Source of the DNA: Candidatus Amarolinea dominans
GTDB taxonomy: Bacteria; Chloroflexota; Anaerolineae; SSC4; Amarolineaceae
Assembly: GCA_016719785.1 (NCBI GenBank)
Contig: JADJYJ010000014.1
Coordinates: 1-64,000 of the forward strand
DNA length: 64,000 bases
Direction of reading: 5' to 3'
This document shows, piece after piece, positions 36,068 to 47,053 of this stretch. Below the pieces are notes generated by a model. That model saw only the letters and a program-made list of their open reading frames with translations. It did no database searches and was not told the origin of the DNA. Position numbers and translations under genes: made by a program. Positions within the stretch are counted from its first letter, which is position 1. The number at the start of each line of letters is the position of its first letter.

Positions 36068-36895
36068 GTGACCGAACCGCTCGCTTGCTTCATTCTCGAT
36101 ACCGGCCATTGCCTGGCCTCTGAGCACCACCTCATCGAGGGTGGAGCGCGCCAGCAAATGGCCTGCCATTCCCTCGTCGCGCTGCTGCGCCATCCGCAGC
36201 ACGGCTGGTTTCTGTGGGACGCCGGTTATGCCCCGGCCATGCTGGAGGCGACGCGGCGTTTCCCCTATCTGCTCTACCGCCTGGCCACGCCGCTGCGCCT
36301 GCGACCGGAGCTGGCTGTTGCGGCACAGCTTCCCCGCTTCGGCCTCGCCCCCGCGGACATCGGTCAGGTCATCATCTCGCACTTTCACGCCGATCACATC
36401 GCCGGCCTGCGCGACTTTGCCGCGGCGCGCTTCGTCGCCCTGACCGAAGCCTATCAGGCCGTGGCCCCACTGAGCGGATTGGCTGCCCTGCGCCGGGCCT
36501 TCATTCCAGCCCTCTTGCCGGCCGATTTTGCCCGCCGCGTTCACCTACTGCCCGCGTTCAATGGCCCACCGCTGGCGGGTCTCGGCCCCACCCACGATCT
36601 GTTCAACGACGGCAGTGCCCTGTTGGTGCGCCTGCCTGGTCATGCCCGCGGCCAGGTTGGCCTGCTGGCGCACACCACCCGCGGCCGCCTCTTCTTCGTG
36701 GCCGACAGTTGCTGGCTGACGCGTTCCATTGTCGAGCGGCGTCCGCCATCCTCCTTTGTGAACTTCATTGCCGATGACCCTCGCAGCCTGCGTGATACCA
36801 TCAACCGCCTGCACGGCTTCACCGCAGCCAACCCCGACATCCAAATCGTGCCCAGCCACTGCCCGGATGCGCTGGCACGCCTGTTGGAACTCTGA
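36068..36895 (+). CDS. Metallo-beta-lactamase-fold hydrolase (lactonase-like)
   Basis: A 275-residue protein from GTG 36068. The zinc motif is SHFHADHIAGLRDF (HxHxDH). An earlier WFLWDAGYAPAML, LVRLPGHARGQVGLLA (third His) and FFVADSCWL (bridging Asp) complete the site, and PSHCPDA supplies the last position. The layout is that of N-acyl-homoserine-lactonase-like hydrolases. It starts 12 bases after the epimerase gene and ends at a C-rich tract. Confidence 0.83.
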   Translation: MTEPLACFILDTGHCLASEHHLIEGGARQQMACHSLVALLRHPQHGWFLWDAGYAPAMLEATRRFPYLLYRLATPLRLRPELAVAAQLPRFGLAPADIGQVIISHFHADHIAGLRDFAAARFVALTEAYQAVAPLSGLAALRRAFIPALLPADFARRVHLLPAFNGPPLAGLGPTHDLFNDGSALLVRLPGHARGQVGLLAHTTRGRLFFVADSCWLTRSIVERRPPSSFVNFIADDPRSLRDTINRLHGFTAANPDIQIVPSHCPDALARLLEL

Positions 36896-36898
36896 ACG

Positions 36899-36962
36899 CC
36901 CCCCCCCCCCCCCCCCCCTCCTCCCCTCCTCCCTCCTCCCTCCTCCCTCCTCCCTCCTCTCC
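36899..36962. repeat. Poly-C run followed by CTCC/CCTCCT tandem repeat
   Basis: Twenty C (36899-36918), then TCCTCCCC and repeated CCTCCCT units to about 36962. It fills the gap between the hydrolase stop and the recJ promoter. Low-complexity polypyrimidine; possibly inflated by sequencing. Confidence 0.9.
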
Positions 36963-36985
36963 CTTTATGCGCCCGCTCCTGTCCG

Positions 36986-36994
36986 TGTTACAAT
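36986..36994 (+). promoter_or_regulatory. Extended -10 promoter of recJ
   Basis: TGT plus TACAAT (36989-36994) gives an extended -10; a clear -35 is missing. The RBS GGAGG lies near 37001, and recJ begins at 37014, so the leader would be very short. Confidence 0.4.
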
Positions 36995-37013
36995 AACAGA
37001 GGAGGCGGCTGAT

Positions 37014-39392
37014 ATGACGCAACGACATTGGATCGAACCTTCGGCGGTCACGGCGCCTGCGGCGCTGCGCACGGCCGTTGGCGGGCACCCGTTGGTGGCC
37101 GACATCCTGACGCGCCGGGGGCTGGCCGATCCCGCGGCGGCCGTTGCCTTTTTGGATTGGCAGCGCTATGTCCCCGCGCCGCCGGAAGATCTGCCTGGCG
37201 TGACGCCAGCCGCTGATCTGCTCTGGCAGGCCATCCGCCAGCGCAAACGCCTGGCCGTATGGGGCGACTTCGACGTGGATGGGCAGACGGCCACAACTCT
37301 CCTGGTAGACGCCTTGCGTGAACTGGGCGCGCAGCCGCTCTATGTCATTCCTCATCGTTTAAGCGACGGTCATGGCATCAAGCTACCAACGCTGGAGAAG
37401 CTGCTGGCCCAGGGCGTTGATCTCCTGCTGACCTGCGATACCGGTGTGGCGGAGCATGAGGCCATCGCCCTGGCACGGGCGCGTGGGGTCCAGGTCATTG
37501 TCACCGATCATCATGACCTGCCGCCCGACCTGCCGCGCGTCGAAGCCCTGGTTGAGCCAAAGCTGCTGGCAAGGGCACATCCGCTGCGCGAACTGCCCGG
37601 CGTCGGCGTGGCCTTCATCCTCATGCAGGCGCTCTACAGCCGCGCAGGACGTCCCGGCGCTGAGGCACGCCTGCTAGACCTGGTCGCGCTGGGGATCGTG
37701 GCTGACGTGGCGCGGCAGGTAGGCGATACGCGCTACTTGCTGCAGCGCGGCCTGCTGCAACTGCGCCAATCGCCGCGCCTCGGCCTGCAGGCGCTCATGG
37801 CGCAGGCCAATCTCGACCCCCTGCGCGTGGATGCCGAGACAATCGGCTTTCAGCTTGGCCCGCGGCTCAACGCGCTGGGCCGTCTTGCGGACGCCACCCA
37901 GGCTGTTGAACTGCTGACCACCACGGATGCGACCACGGCGCGCATCCTGGCTGCTCAACTGGAAGGGCTGAACAACGAACGCAAGCTGCTGTGCGATCAA
38001 GTGGAAGCGGCCGCGCAGGAGATGTTGGCGCGCGAGCCGTCGCTGTTGGATGGGCAGGTGCTGGTTCTGTTGAATCCGCACTGGCACCCCGGCGTGCTTG
38101 GTATCGTCGCCAACCGCCTGGCCGAGCAGTACCGGCGCCCGGCGCTGCTGTTGACGCAGGCTCCGGATGGGCTGGCGCGTGGCTCGGCGCGCTCGGTGCC
38201 CGGCGTTGACCTGGGCGCGACGATTGCCGCCAATGCACACCTGATCGAACGTTTCGGCGGCCATGCTGGCGCGGCCGGCTTGACCGTGCGACCGGAGCGC
38301 GTGCCTGAGCTGCGTCGGGCGCTGTCGAACACCATCGCCACCATGCGCACCACACCGGAAGATGCTTACGCGCTGGCGCTCGATGCCGTTCTGCCACTGC
38401 AGGATTTGTCCCTGCCACTGGTGCAAGAATTGAATCGCCTGGCGCCCTTTGGCGAAGGCAATCCGCCGGTCACGCTGGCCACCTTCGAGGTGACAGTGAA
38501 GGGACATCGCCTGATCGGCCGCAACCGTCGCCATCGCAAGCTGACGATTGCCGACGCGCAAGGCCATATGCAGGATGTGGTATGGTGGGGAGGGGCGGAC
38601 GCCGACCTGCCGGAAGGCACGCTGGATGTAGCCTACACCCTGGCGCAGAACGAATACCGGGGCGATACCACCTTGCAACTGGTCATGCGCGCCGTGCGCC
38701 TGCGCCGGCCCGCTGCCGTGGAGGTGACGGCTGCGCCTGCCGCGATACCGATTACCGATCTGCGCGGGCTGCCTGATCCGTTGGCTGAGGTGCGCCGCCT
38801 GTTGAACAGCGGCGAACCCTGGCAGATTTGGGGCGAGGGTCATGTGGCGCTGGAGGGGCCGGTGCGCGACCGACGCAGTTTGGACGCCGGTCGGCCGTTG
38901 ATCATCTGGAGCGCGCCGCCGGGTCGGGCCGAATTGGAGCGAGTGCTGGAGCGCGTGGCGCCCCCGCAACTCGCGTTGGTCAATCTGGCAACGGCCGAGG
39001 ACCGGCTGGAACTGTTCTTACGCAACTTGCTCGGCATGGCCAAGTATGCCATCACCCGACGCGGGGGCGAACTGCACGTGCCGGCGGTGGCAGCCGGCCT
39101 GGGTCAACGGGAACTGGCCGTGCGCCGCGGCCTGGCCTGGCTTGAACTGTTTGGACGCCTGCAGGTGGTGAGCTGGCAGACCGGCGACCGGGTCCGCCTG
39201 GCTCCGGCCATGGAAGCTGTGGAAGCTGTGAAGGCTGTGGATCGCAGCCTGTCCACGGACGGAGCAGCACAGGAAACCACACGCACCATTGCGCAGGCCG
39301 AACTGCAGGCCCTGCTGGCGGAGGCGGCCGCATTTCGGGCTTTTTGCCGGCGTGCCCCCATCGAAGCCTGGATGGGCGAGCGACCAGGGTAG
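37014..39392 (+). CDS. recJ: RecJ single-strand-specific exonuclease (DHH family)
   Basis: A 792-residue RecJ. WGDFDVDGQTATTLLVDALR (motif I), LTCDTGVAEHEAIALAR (II), VIVTDHHDLPPD (III, the DHH) and LVALGIVADVARQVGDT (IV) form the catalytic core. NPHWHPGVLGIVANRLAE and FGGHAGAAGLTV are the DHHA1 part, and an OB-fold-like domain follows (about 500-570). The extra C-terminal region (about 580-790) is longer than in E. coli RecJ, as in some Chloroflexota and Deinococcus forms. It degrades ssDNA 5' to 3' in recombination and repair. Start ATG 37014 with GAGGAGG. Confidence 0.93.
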   Translation: MTQRHWIEPSAVTAPAALRTAVGGHPLVADILTRRGLADPAAAVAFLDWQRYVPAPPEDLPGVTPAADLLWQAIRQRKRLAVWGDFDVDGQTATTLLVDALRELGAQPLYVIPHRLSDGHGIKLPTLEKLLAQGVDLLLTCDTGVAEHEAIALARARGVQVIVTDHHDLPPDLPRVEALVEPKLLARAHPLRELPGVGVAFILMQALYSRAGRPGAEARLLDLVALGIVADVARQVGDTRYLLQRGLLQLRQSPRLGLQALMAQANLDPLRVDAETIGFQLGPRLNALGRLADATQAVELLTTTDATTARILAAQLEGLNNERKLLCDQVEAAAQEMLAREPSLLDGQVLVLLNPHWHPGVLGIVANRLAEQYRRPALLLTQAPDGLARGSARSVPGVDLGATIAANAHLIERFGGHAGAAGLTVRPERVPELRRALSNTIATMRTTPEDAYALALDAVLPLQDLSLPLVQELNRLAPFGEGNPPVTLATFEVTVKGHRLIGRNRRHRKLTIADAQGHMQDVVWWGGADADLPEGTLDVAYTLAQNEYRGDTTLQLVMRAVRLRRPAAVEVTAAPAAIPITDLRGLPDPLAEVRRLLNSGEPWQIWGEGHVALEGPVRDRRSLDAGRPLIIWSAPPGRAELERVLERVAPPQLALVNLATAEDRLELFLRNLLGMAKYAITRRGGELHVPAVAAGLGQRELAVRRGLAWLELFGRLQVVSWQTGDRVRLAPAMEAVEAVKAVDRSLSTDGAAQETTRTIAQAELQALLAEAAAFRAFCRRAPIEAWMGERPG

Positions 39393-39750
39393 GGCCGTCA
39401 ACGGGATGTGTCGCACCGGCGAACTCAGTTTGCCAGCGCAGTACACATCAAGACAGTCATGATCAAACACACGACAAGCATAGTAAACATGATGTGAACC
39501 TCCGTAACGGTCGGGTCGTTCATCGGCACACGGGACACGATGATCTCTGTGACAAACAGCGCCAAATCGTACTGACGGGCTGATTATGACAGATCATCCG
39601 CGTCACAACCGCACAGGACTTTGTCAGACAGCCCGCAGTCACCTGACAGGTTGCCTCCATGAACACGCACCTCTGATCTGCCGGGAGTTTTCCGGGGACA
39701 GGGTGACATTCAGGGTCTTCGTCTCCTCAATGAACTGATGGTGAACAGGT
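39393..39750. other. Intergenic region, no clear gene on the plus strand
   Basis: A 358-base gap between recJ and the CDP-alcohol transferase gene. It includes one candidate tiny hydrophobic reading frame on the minus strand (39425-39490, listed separately). No RNA gene or terminator recognised. Confidence 0.6.
39425..39490 (-). CDS. Candidate 21-residue hydrophobic peptide
   Basis: Minus-strand ATG at 39490 encodes MFTMLVVCLIMTVLMCTALA plus N, then TGA. GGAGG lies 8 bases upstream (39503-39499), a spacing better than for many real genes here. The peptide is one membrane-length hydrophobic helix. No family recognised; no promoter recognised. It could equally be a chance frame. Confidence 0.3.
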   Translation of the reverse strand: MFTMLVVCLIMTVLMCTALAN

Positions 39751-40296
39751 ATGATGAATTGGATTCCAGACCTTCTCACTGCAAGTCGTCTTCTGTTGGC
39801 GGCCCTCATCGTTGCGCTAGGTGTGGCGCGGGGGCGGGATGCTGTCGCGATGGCGCTCATCCTGGCCATGGTCGCGTGGATCAGCGACAATCTGGATGGC
39901 TTCATGGCCCGACGCATTCCCAACCGCCAGCCATCCTGGCTGGGGCGTCACGAGTTTGCGGTGGATGTGGTGTTTACCTGGGCCACGCTGGCTTTCATCC
40001 TGCTGGCGGGGTTCCTGCCGTGGTGGCTTGGCATTGCTTACACCTTGCTGGCGCTGATCGTGGCGGCCCTGGTACAGCGCAAGCCCATCACCATCATTTT
40101 CCTGCGCGTCATTGACGTGACTGCGGTGCTGTTAGTTCTGTGGTTTTACCGGGAGTTGGGGCTGCTGCTGATTGCCTTCTTGCTCACGCTGGCTGCCGTG
40201 CAGTGGCCGCGACTATCGCGCGACAGCGTCACCTGGGCCAGAACGGTGTGGGGGCTGGTGAGGGACTTCTTGCGTGGGCGTAATTCGGTGCCGTAG
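39751..40296 (+). CDS. CDP-alcohol phosphatidyltransferase family protein
   Basis: A 181-residue membrane protein with about five helices. WISDNLDGFMARRIP gives the first half of the family motif (DxxDGxxAR). The second half is altered: after the Gly in SWLGRHEFAVDVVF the acidic residues are Glu at +3 and Asp at +7 rather than Asp at +4 and +8. Family members join a CDP-activated lipid to an alcohol or phospho-alcohol. The shifted acidic pair leaves activity uncertain. Ends 12 bases from the convergent LLM gene. Confidence 0.75.
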   Translation: MMNWIPDLLTASRLLLAALIVALGVARGRDAVAMALILAMVAWISDNLDGFMARRIPNRQPSWLGRHEFAVDVVFTWATLAFILLAGFLPWWLGIAYTLLALIVAALVQRKPITIIFLRVIDVTAVLLVLWFYRELGLLLIAFLLTLAAVQWPRLSRDSVTWARTVWGLVRDFLRGRNSVP

Positions 40297-40308
40297 CCGT
40301 AGCCCTTG

Positions 40309-41349
40309 TCAGAGCAGCAGTTCAGCCATGACGCGCAAGCCCTCGATGGTCAGGGTGGCGATGTTGAGTGTGGTGATGGGGCTGTTGCGCCAAAGCTCCA
40401 GGCGCTCGGCGATGCGTTCTTTTGGCCCACAGAGCGCCACATCATCCACCAGATCATCCGGCACCGCGGCCATGGCTTCCCATTTCTTGCCCGCCAGGTA
40501 CAGGTCCTGAATCTGATTGGCCGCGTCGGTGTAGCCGTAGCGGCAGGCCAGGTCGTGATAGAAGTTCTTGCCCTTCGCACCCATGCCGCCGATGTACAGC
40601 GCCAGGAACGGCTTGACCAGGTTGCGCGCGTTGTTCACATCCTTGCCGACCGATACCGGCACCGAAGGGGCAATGTCAAAGTTCGCCAGGCTCTTGCCTC
40701 CGCCCGCTTTGGCAAAGCCGGCTTCGATCTGAGGTTGGTAGGTCTGCGCGTAATGGCGCGGTGAGAAGAAGATGGGCAACCAGCCATCGGCAATTTCAGC
40801 CGCCATCTCGACATTCTTGGGGCCGATGGCCGCCAGGTAGATGGGCAGATCCGGCCGGCCATGCAGGATGCTCTTCAACGGCTTGCCCAGCCCGGTGGCG
40901 TCCGCGCCCAGGTAGGGAATCTGGTAGAATTCGCCGTCATGTACCAGCGGCGCCTCACGCCTGAAGATGTCACGTACAATGCTGACATACTCGCGTGTCT
41001 TGCCCAGTGGCTTGCCGTAGGCCAGGCCGTGCCAGCCCTCGACGACCTGCGGGCCGGAAAGCCCCAGGCCGAGCAGAAAGCGTCCGCTGCTCAGTTGGTC
41101 GAGCGTCATCGCGGTCATCGCCGTGTTGGCGGGGGTGCGGGCCGGCATCTGCATGATGGCCGTGCCCAGGTGAATCTGGCGGGTCAGCGCGCCCAGCCAG
41201 GCCAGGGGCGTGACAGCATCGGAGCCGTAGGACTCCGCCGTCCACACCACGTAGGCGCCCAAGCGGTCGGCCTCCTGAATCATTTCCAGCGGGAGTTCGA
41301 TCTTGGCGCCGGAGTAACCGACATTCAGTCCGAGTCGGAGTGATGGCAT
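40309..41349 (-). CDS. LLM-class F420-dependent oxidoreductase
   Basis: A 346-residue luciferase-like protein. MPSLRLGLNVGYSGAKIELP, VVWTAESYGSDAVTPLAWLG, LGTAIMQMPARTPANTAMTA and SGRFLLGLGLSGPQVVEGW are typical of the F420-dependent group. PDLPIYLAAIGPKNVEMAAE and ADGWLPIFFSPRHY lie in the core. It transfers hydride between F420 and an unknown substrate. Start at 41349 (ATG). F420-dependent enzymes are common in Actinobacteria and Chloroflexota. Confidence 0.87.
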   Translation of the reverse strand: MPSLRLGLNVGYSGAKIELPLEMIQEADRLGAYVVWTAESYGSDAVTPLAWLGALTRQIHLGTAIMQMPARTPANTAMTAMTLDQLSSGRFLLGLGLSGPQVVEGWHGLAYGKPLGKTREYVSIVRDIFRREAPLVHDGEFYQIPYLGADATGLGKPLKSILHGRPDLPIYLAAIGPKNVEMAAEIADGWLPIFFSPRHYAQTYQPQIEAGFAKAGGGKSLANFDIAPSVPVSVGKDVNNARNLVKPFLALYIGGMGAKGKNFYHDLACRYGYTDAANQIQDLYLAGKKWEAMAAVPDDLVDDVALCGPKERIAERLELWRNSPITTLNIATLTIEGLRVMAELLL

Positions 41350-41439
41350 GTGATTTCCTCGCAATCCAGGTATGGGCACACGGTCATCATAACACGACGC
41401 GCGGCCTGCGGTCAAAAAAAACCAGGCGAAAGACCCGAG

Positions 41440-43512
<2,073 letters not shown>

Positions 43513-43525
43513 AGTCCCCACCAAT

Positions 43526-43622
43526 CAGAGTGCAGAGTGCAGAGTGCAGAGTGCAAAGCGCAGAGTGCAGAGTGCAAAGCGCAGAGTGCAGAGTGCAGAA
43601 TGCAGAGTGCAGAGTGCAGAGC
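43526..43622. repeat. Heptanucleotide tandem repeat in the uvrB leader
   Basis: About 13 copies of a 7-base unit, mostly GCAGAGT on the plus strand, with variants GCAAAGC and GCAGAAT, lie between the uvrB promoter and its start codon. Similar heptamer repeats (STRR) are known in cyanobacteria and some other bacteria. Being in the transcribed leader, a change in copy number could change uvrB translation. Confidence 0.92.
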
Positions 43623-43645
43623 GAACACTTGTTTTGTTGGGATGT

Positions 43646-43674
43646 ATTATAGCGCAAGGGCAGAAGCTGTCCAA
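43646..43674 (-). promoter_or_regulatory. Strong promoter of uvrB
   Basis: On the minus strand TTGGAC (43674-43669) and TATAAT (43651-43646) are 17 bases apart. Start near 43639, giving a leader of about 127 bases that contains the heptamer repeat. Confidence 0.7.
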
Positions 43675-43704
43675 GTACACGGACAAAGCGCAATACGGCA
43701 GAGG

Positions 43705-43735
43705 CAGGCCGATTTTCGATTTTCGATTTTCGATC
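43705..43735. repeat. TTTTCGA short tandem repeat
   Basis: About three to four copies of a 7-base TTTTCGA unit directly adjoining the 20-bp tandem array. Confidence 0.75.
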
Positions 43736-43974
43736 TCCGGTCTCGCACACGAATCTCCGGTCTCGCACACGAATCTCCGGTCTCGCACACGAATCTCCGG
43801 TCTCGCACACGAATCTCCGGTCTCGCACACGAATCTCCGGTCTCGCACACGAATCTCCGGTCTCGCACACGAATCTCCGGTCTCGCACACGAATCTCCGG
43901 TCTCGCACACGAATCTCCGGTCTCGCACACGAATCTCCGGTCTCGCACACGAATCTCCGGTCTCGCACACGAAT
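43735..43974. repeat. Tandem array of 12 identical 20-bp units
   Basis: The unit CTCCGGTCTCGCACACGAAT is repeated 12 times without a single difference, then CTCCAA. The uniformity means recent expansion. All three plus-strand frames translate as open because 20 is not a multiple of three and no stop occurs; no gene is implied. The same unit is found once more at 51947-51966. There are no spacers, so it is not CRISPR. Confidence 0.98.
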
Positions 43975-44001
43975 CTCCAATCTCTGATCTCCGTTCTCCG
44001 T

Positions 44002-44850
44002 TCAGCTTTCCACCGGCCCCAGCAGCAGCCGATTGATCAGATAGCGTTGGGCGGCAAGGAAAATGACGACGACCGGCAGGCTCATCATGAGTGCCAACGC
44101 CGCCAGGTTGGCCCACGAATCGAGGTAAGACGACTGGACCATACCCGAGATCGCCATCGCCAGTGTCACGTTTTGCGCTTTGTCCACGAAGAGCCAGCCC
44201 ATGGCGAACTCTGAATAGCCAATCAGGAAGGCGATCAGCCCGGCGACGGCGATGGCTGGCAAAGCCAACGGCAGGGTGATGCGCCAGAACGTAACCCACG
44301 GCGAGGCGCCGTCCAGGAAGGCCGATTCCTCCAGCTCGAGCGCGACCGCCTGAAACGCGGCGCGCATGTTCCAGATACAAAACGGCATGGCGAACGACGT
44401 GTAGACCAGGGTCAGCCCGAAGAGGGTCGTGCGGATGCCCAGGGCTGAAAGAAGCAGGTAGAGCGGCACCATCAGCGCAACCGGGGGCAGCAGCACGCCC
44501 AGCAGCAGCCCGAACAACCCCAGCCGCCGGCCAGGGAAGCGATAGCGGGCGAACGCATACGCCATGCTGGCGCCCAAAGCGACCGATAGCAGCGCCGCGC
44601 CGGCCGACACGATCAGGCTGTTACGCAGCAGCGCCAGGAATGGCATGCCCTGCGCCGGCTTCTCCCACATCCGCACAAACACGTCCATCGTGAACTGTTC
44701 CGGCCATACCCGGAAGGTGGTCGGCCAGCCTTTGACGCCCCCATCGAACGCCAGGTAAACGATTCCCCACAGCGGGATCAGTACGAACAGGCCAATCAGG
44801 GTCAGGCCCGCCTGGTAACGCACCTGCTGCCACCAGGTCAGTCTATACAT
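44002..44850 (-). CDS. Sugar ABC transporter permease, MalG-like
   Basis: A 282-residue permease with six membrane helices. The cytoplasmic EAA loop is EESAFLDGASPWVTFWRITL followed by PLALPAIAV. It overlaps the upstream permease gene by 8 bases, so both halves of a CUT1-type transporter are co-expressed. Neither a solute-binding protein nor an ATPase gene is in the window. Confidence 0.88.
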   Translation of the reverse strand: MYRLTWWQQVRYQAGLTLIGLFVLIPLWGIVYLAFDGGVKGWPTTFRVWPEQFTMDVFVRMWEKPAQGMPFLALLRNSLIVSAGAALLSVALGASMAYAFARYRFPGRRLGLFGLLLGVLLPPVALMVPLYLLLSALGIRTTLFGLTLVYTSFAMPFCIWNMRAAFQAVALELEESAFLDGASPWVTFWRITLPLALPAIAVAGLIAFLIGYSEFAMGWLFVDKAQNVTLAMAISGMVQSSYLDSWANLAALALMMSLPVVVIFLAAQRYLINRLLLGPVES

Positions 44851-47053
44851 AGGTCACCTCTTCCGTCGCTGCGCCGCGCGTCAGTCGGGCCAGCCACAAG
44901 ATCAGCCCAAGCAGCACCAGAACCGTGAAAATGTTGATCGCGGCCGAGACGGCAAACTGGCCGCCGAAATTGCCGGTGGGTGCGAACAGGTAGTAGGATG
45001 CCGTGGCCAGCGTGATGGTGGGCGGCTCCACGCGCATCGTGTAGAACAGGTAGAACTGGTTGAAGGCGAAGATGCCGCGCACGAAGAGCGCGGGGGCCAG
45101 CAACGGCCGCATCAGGGGCCAGGTAATCCAACGGAAGCGCTGCCAGCCCACGGCGCCGTCAATCGCGCCCGCATCGTAGACCTCGTCTGGCGTCAGCTTC
45201 AAGGAGGCCGTGGCGGCCAGCATGATCAAGGGGAAGCCATACCAGGTGGCGGCCACGAGCAACTGCACCAGGGTCGCGTCCGGGCCTGCGACAGATTGGG
45301 CGCGCAGCGCGTCTGCGGGAACAGCCAGCGCCAGCCAGCCGAAGCCCGGCTCAAGGATGCGCAGCCAGATGAGCGCGCCGATGAACTCGGGGATGGCCCA
45401 GGGCAGGATGAAAATCGTCTGCCAGAAATTACGCCAACGCACGCCGCGCCGATGAAGCATCAACGCGGCCGCCACCCCCAACACGGCCTGCAGCAACATG
45501 GACAGAACCACCCACAGGAGGTTGAAGGCCAGCAGGTCGGGCGCAGCGCCTCCCAGGAGTTGACCCAGCACCGTGGGGCCGGCCCAATGGACTTCCTTTG
45601 TCCGAGTCATGCTGTCGAAGAGGGCCACCGTTACCGGTTGCGCCTGCCCTGTCAGTCCTTGCCACACCGCCCGCCACACCCCACCCTGAATCCCATCCCG
45701 GATCGAGATGGCGTTGAAGTCGGTCAACGCCACGGCCGCCTGGTAGATCAGTGGAAAGAGCGCAAGCAGGCTCAGCGCGATGATCCCCGGCACGAGCCAG
45801 GGCAAGGCGCGCCTTGAATCGCGCCGGGCAATGCGCTGGTCTCCCGCCGTGCGCAGCGCCGGGCCGTCCGGCGCCTTGCGGCGCTGAAGTGAACGCAGTA
45901 GCGGCTCCCAGAGCGCGCCCTGCATGCCCAGTCCAGCCGCCAACGAGAGCGGCGCCGTGATCGTCAGGATGTACTGCGGCCACTTCGTCGGCCAGATCAG
46001 CAGGAAACCCAACCCGATGGCCAGCCACAACGCGCAGACCCGGTATTCCCGCCACAGCCGGCCCAGTCCCAGGCCCGCCAGAACCGTGATGAAGATGTCC
46101 AGCATGACAACGAAGACACCTGGATGCCAGGGTACCGGTCCCAGCAAATAGACCAACGGCTGCCAGAAGGGAAAGTTGAACTGACGCACGTGGGCGCTCT
46201 GCGCGTAATCGCCGTGGTACAGCAACGATTGCGCCAGGCGCCCGAACGGGTCCGACCACAGGCGTGGGTTGGTTGCAAAAAAGATGGCAATCGCAATCAG
46301 GCCCCACGGGAGCAGATCGAAGATGACAGCGCGCAGATGGTGATTGGGCGCGCCTGCATCGTCACGCGGCGTCCTGGCAGCGAGCGCAAGCCAAACGGCA
46401 TCGGCCACGATCGCAAGTCCCACGATGCAGTACGTATACTTCGACGAGGCTGTCAAGCCCAATGCCATCGCCGATAGAATTGACCAGCCGGTGGCAGCCG
46501 GAATTCTGCCGGAGCTGCGGCTACGGCGAAATTTGACATAAAACAGCACGGTCAGCAGGCTGGTCAGCGCCGGCAACGGTTCCAGCATCACCTGGCTGGT
46601 GTACTTGATCGTCCACGTATGGACGGCGAGCAACAGCCCGGCCAACGGCTGCAGGACCGCCAGCGCCAGCACCTCCAGCGTGCCCATCACGGCCGACACT
46701 GTGCGGGCAATCCGAAAATGGGGCTGTGGCAGGGACTTGGCTGGCGGCAGGGTCGAGGACTGCTCAGGTAAGAGCGGCGCCGGCGGCACCGGCAAAATCG
46801 CCACACCGTAAACCAACTTGGTCAGCGGGGGGTGTTCATAGTTGTAGGCATAATCCACCAGACCCTGCACATCACCCGTTGCCATGAACTGGGCATAGCG
46901 TTGGGCTGCGCCGAGGTAGTCATCCTCGTCGTAGTCAATGGGGAGCAATTGCGTCGCGCGCAGCCGCAGCCCAAGAGCCACGGCGCCAATCAGCAGCACG
47001 GCCAGGATGGTAGCAAGCTGGCGCCAGATAGTCAGCGATTGTCGGTTCATCAT
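44843..47053 (-). CDS. Fusion of a GT-C glycosyltransferase-like domain with a MalF-like ABC permease
   Basis: A 736-residue protein with two parts. Residues 1 to about 395 look like a PMT/ArnT-type GT-C protein: LRATQLLPIDYDEDDYLGAA (acidic pair in the first loop), YNYEHPPLTKLVYGV, LALGLTASSKYTYCIVGLA and WPTKWPQYILTITAPLSLAA. Residues about 420-736 are a CUT1 permease: NLLWVVLSMLLQAVLGVAAA and DEVYDAGAIDGAVGWQRFRW (EAA loop). The join is continuous, with a basic linker (RSLQRRKAPDGPALRTAGDQ). I know of no standard protein with this design, so either it is a true fusion or two genes joined by an assembly error. Confidence 0.75.
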   Translation of the reverse strand: MMNRQSLTIWRQLATILAVLLIGAVALGLRLRATQLLPIDYDEDDYLGAAQRYAQFMATGDVQGLVDYAYNYEHPPLTKLVYGVAILPVPPAPLLPEQSSTLPPAKSLPQPHFRIARTVSAVMGTLEVLALAVLQPLAGLLLAVHTWTIKYTSQVMLEPLPALTSLLTVLFYVKFRRSRSSGRIPAATGWSILSAMALGLTASSKYTYCIVGLAIVADAVWLALAARTPRDDAGAPNHHLRAVIFDLLPWGLIAIAIFFATNPRLWSDPFGRLAQSLLYHGDYAQSAHVRQFNFPFWQPLVYLLGPVPWHPGVFVVMLDIFITVLAGLGLGRLWREYRVCALWLAIGLGFLLIWPTKWPQYILTITAPLSLAAGLGMQGALWEPLLRSLQRRKAPDGPALRTAGDQRIARRDSRRALPWLVPGIIALSLLALFPLIYQAAVALTDFNAISIRDGIQGGVWRAVWQGLTGQAQPVTVALFDSMTRTKEVHWAGPTVLGQLLGGAAPDLLAFNLLWVVLSMLLQAVLGVAAALMLHRRGVRWRNFWQTIFILPWAIPEFIGALIWLRILEPGFGWLALAVPADALRAQSVAGPDATLVQLLVAATWYGFPLIMLAATASLKLTPDEVYDAGAIDGAVGWQRFRWITWPLMRPLLAPALFVRGIFAFNQFYLFYTMRVEPPTITLATASYYLFAPTGNFGGQFAVSAAINIFTVLVLLGLILWLARLTRGAATEEVTYV

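Noticed and set aside
43735..43974. CRISPR array
   Set aside because: Units are contiguous and identical with no spacers, and no cas genes are present.
44002..47053. Complete sugar ABC importer
   Set aside because: Only two permease domains are present; no binding protein or ATPase gene lies in the window, so the substrate cannot be named.
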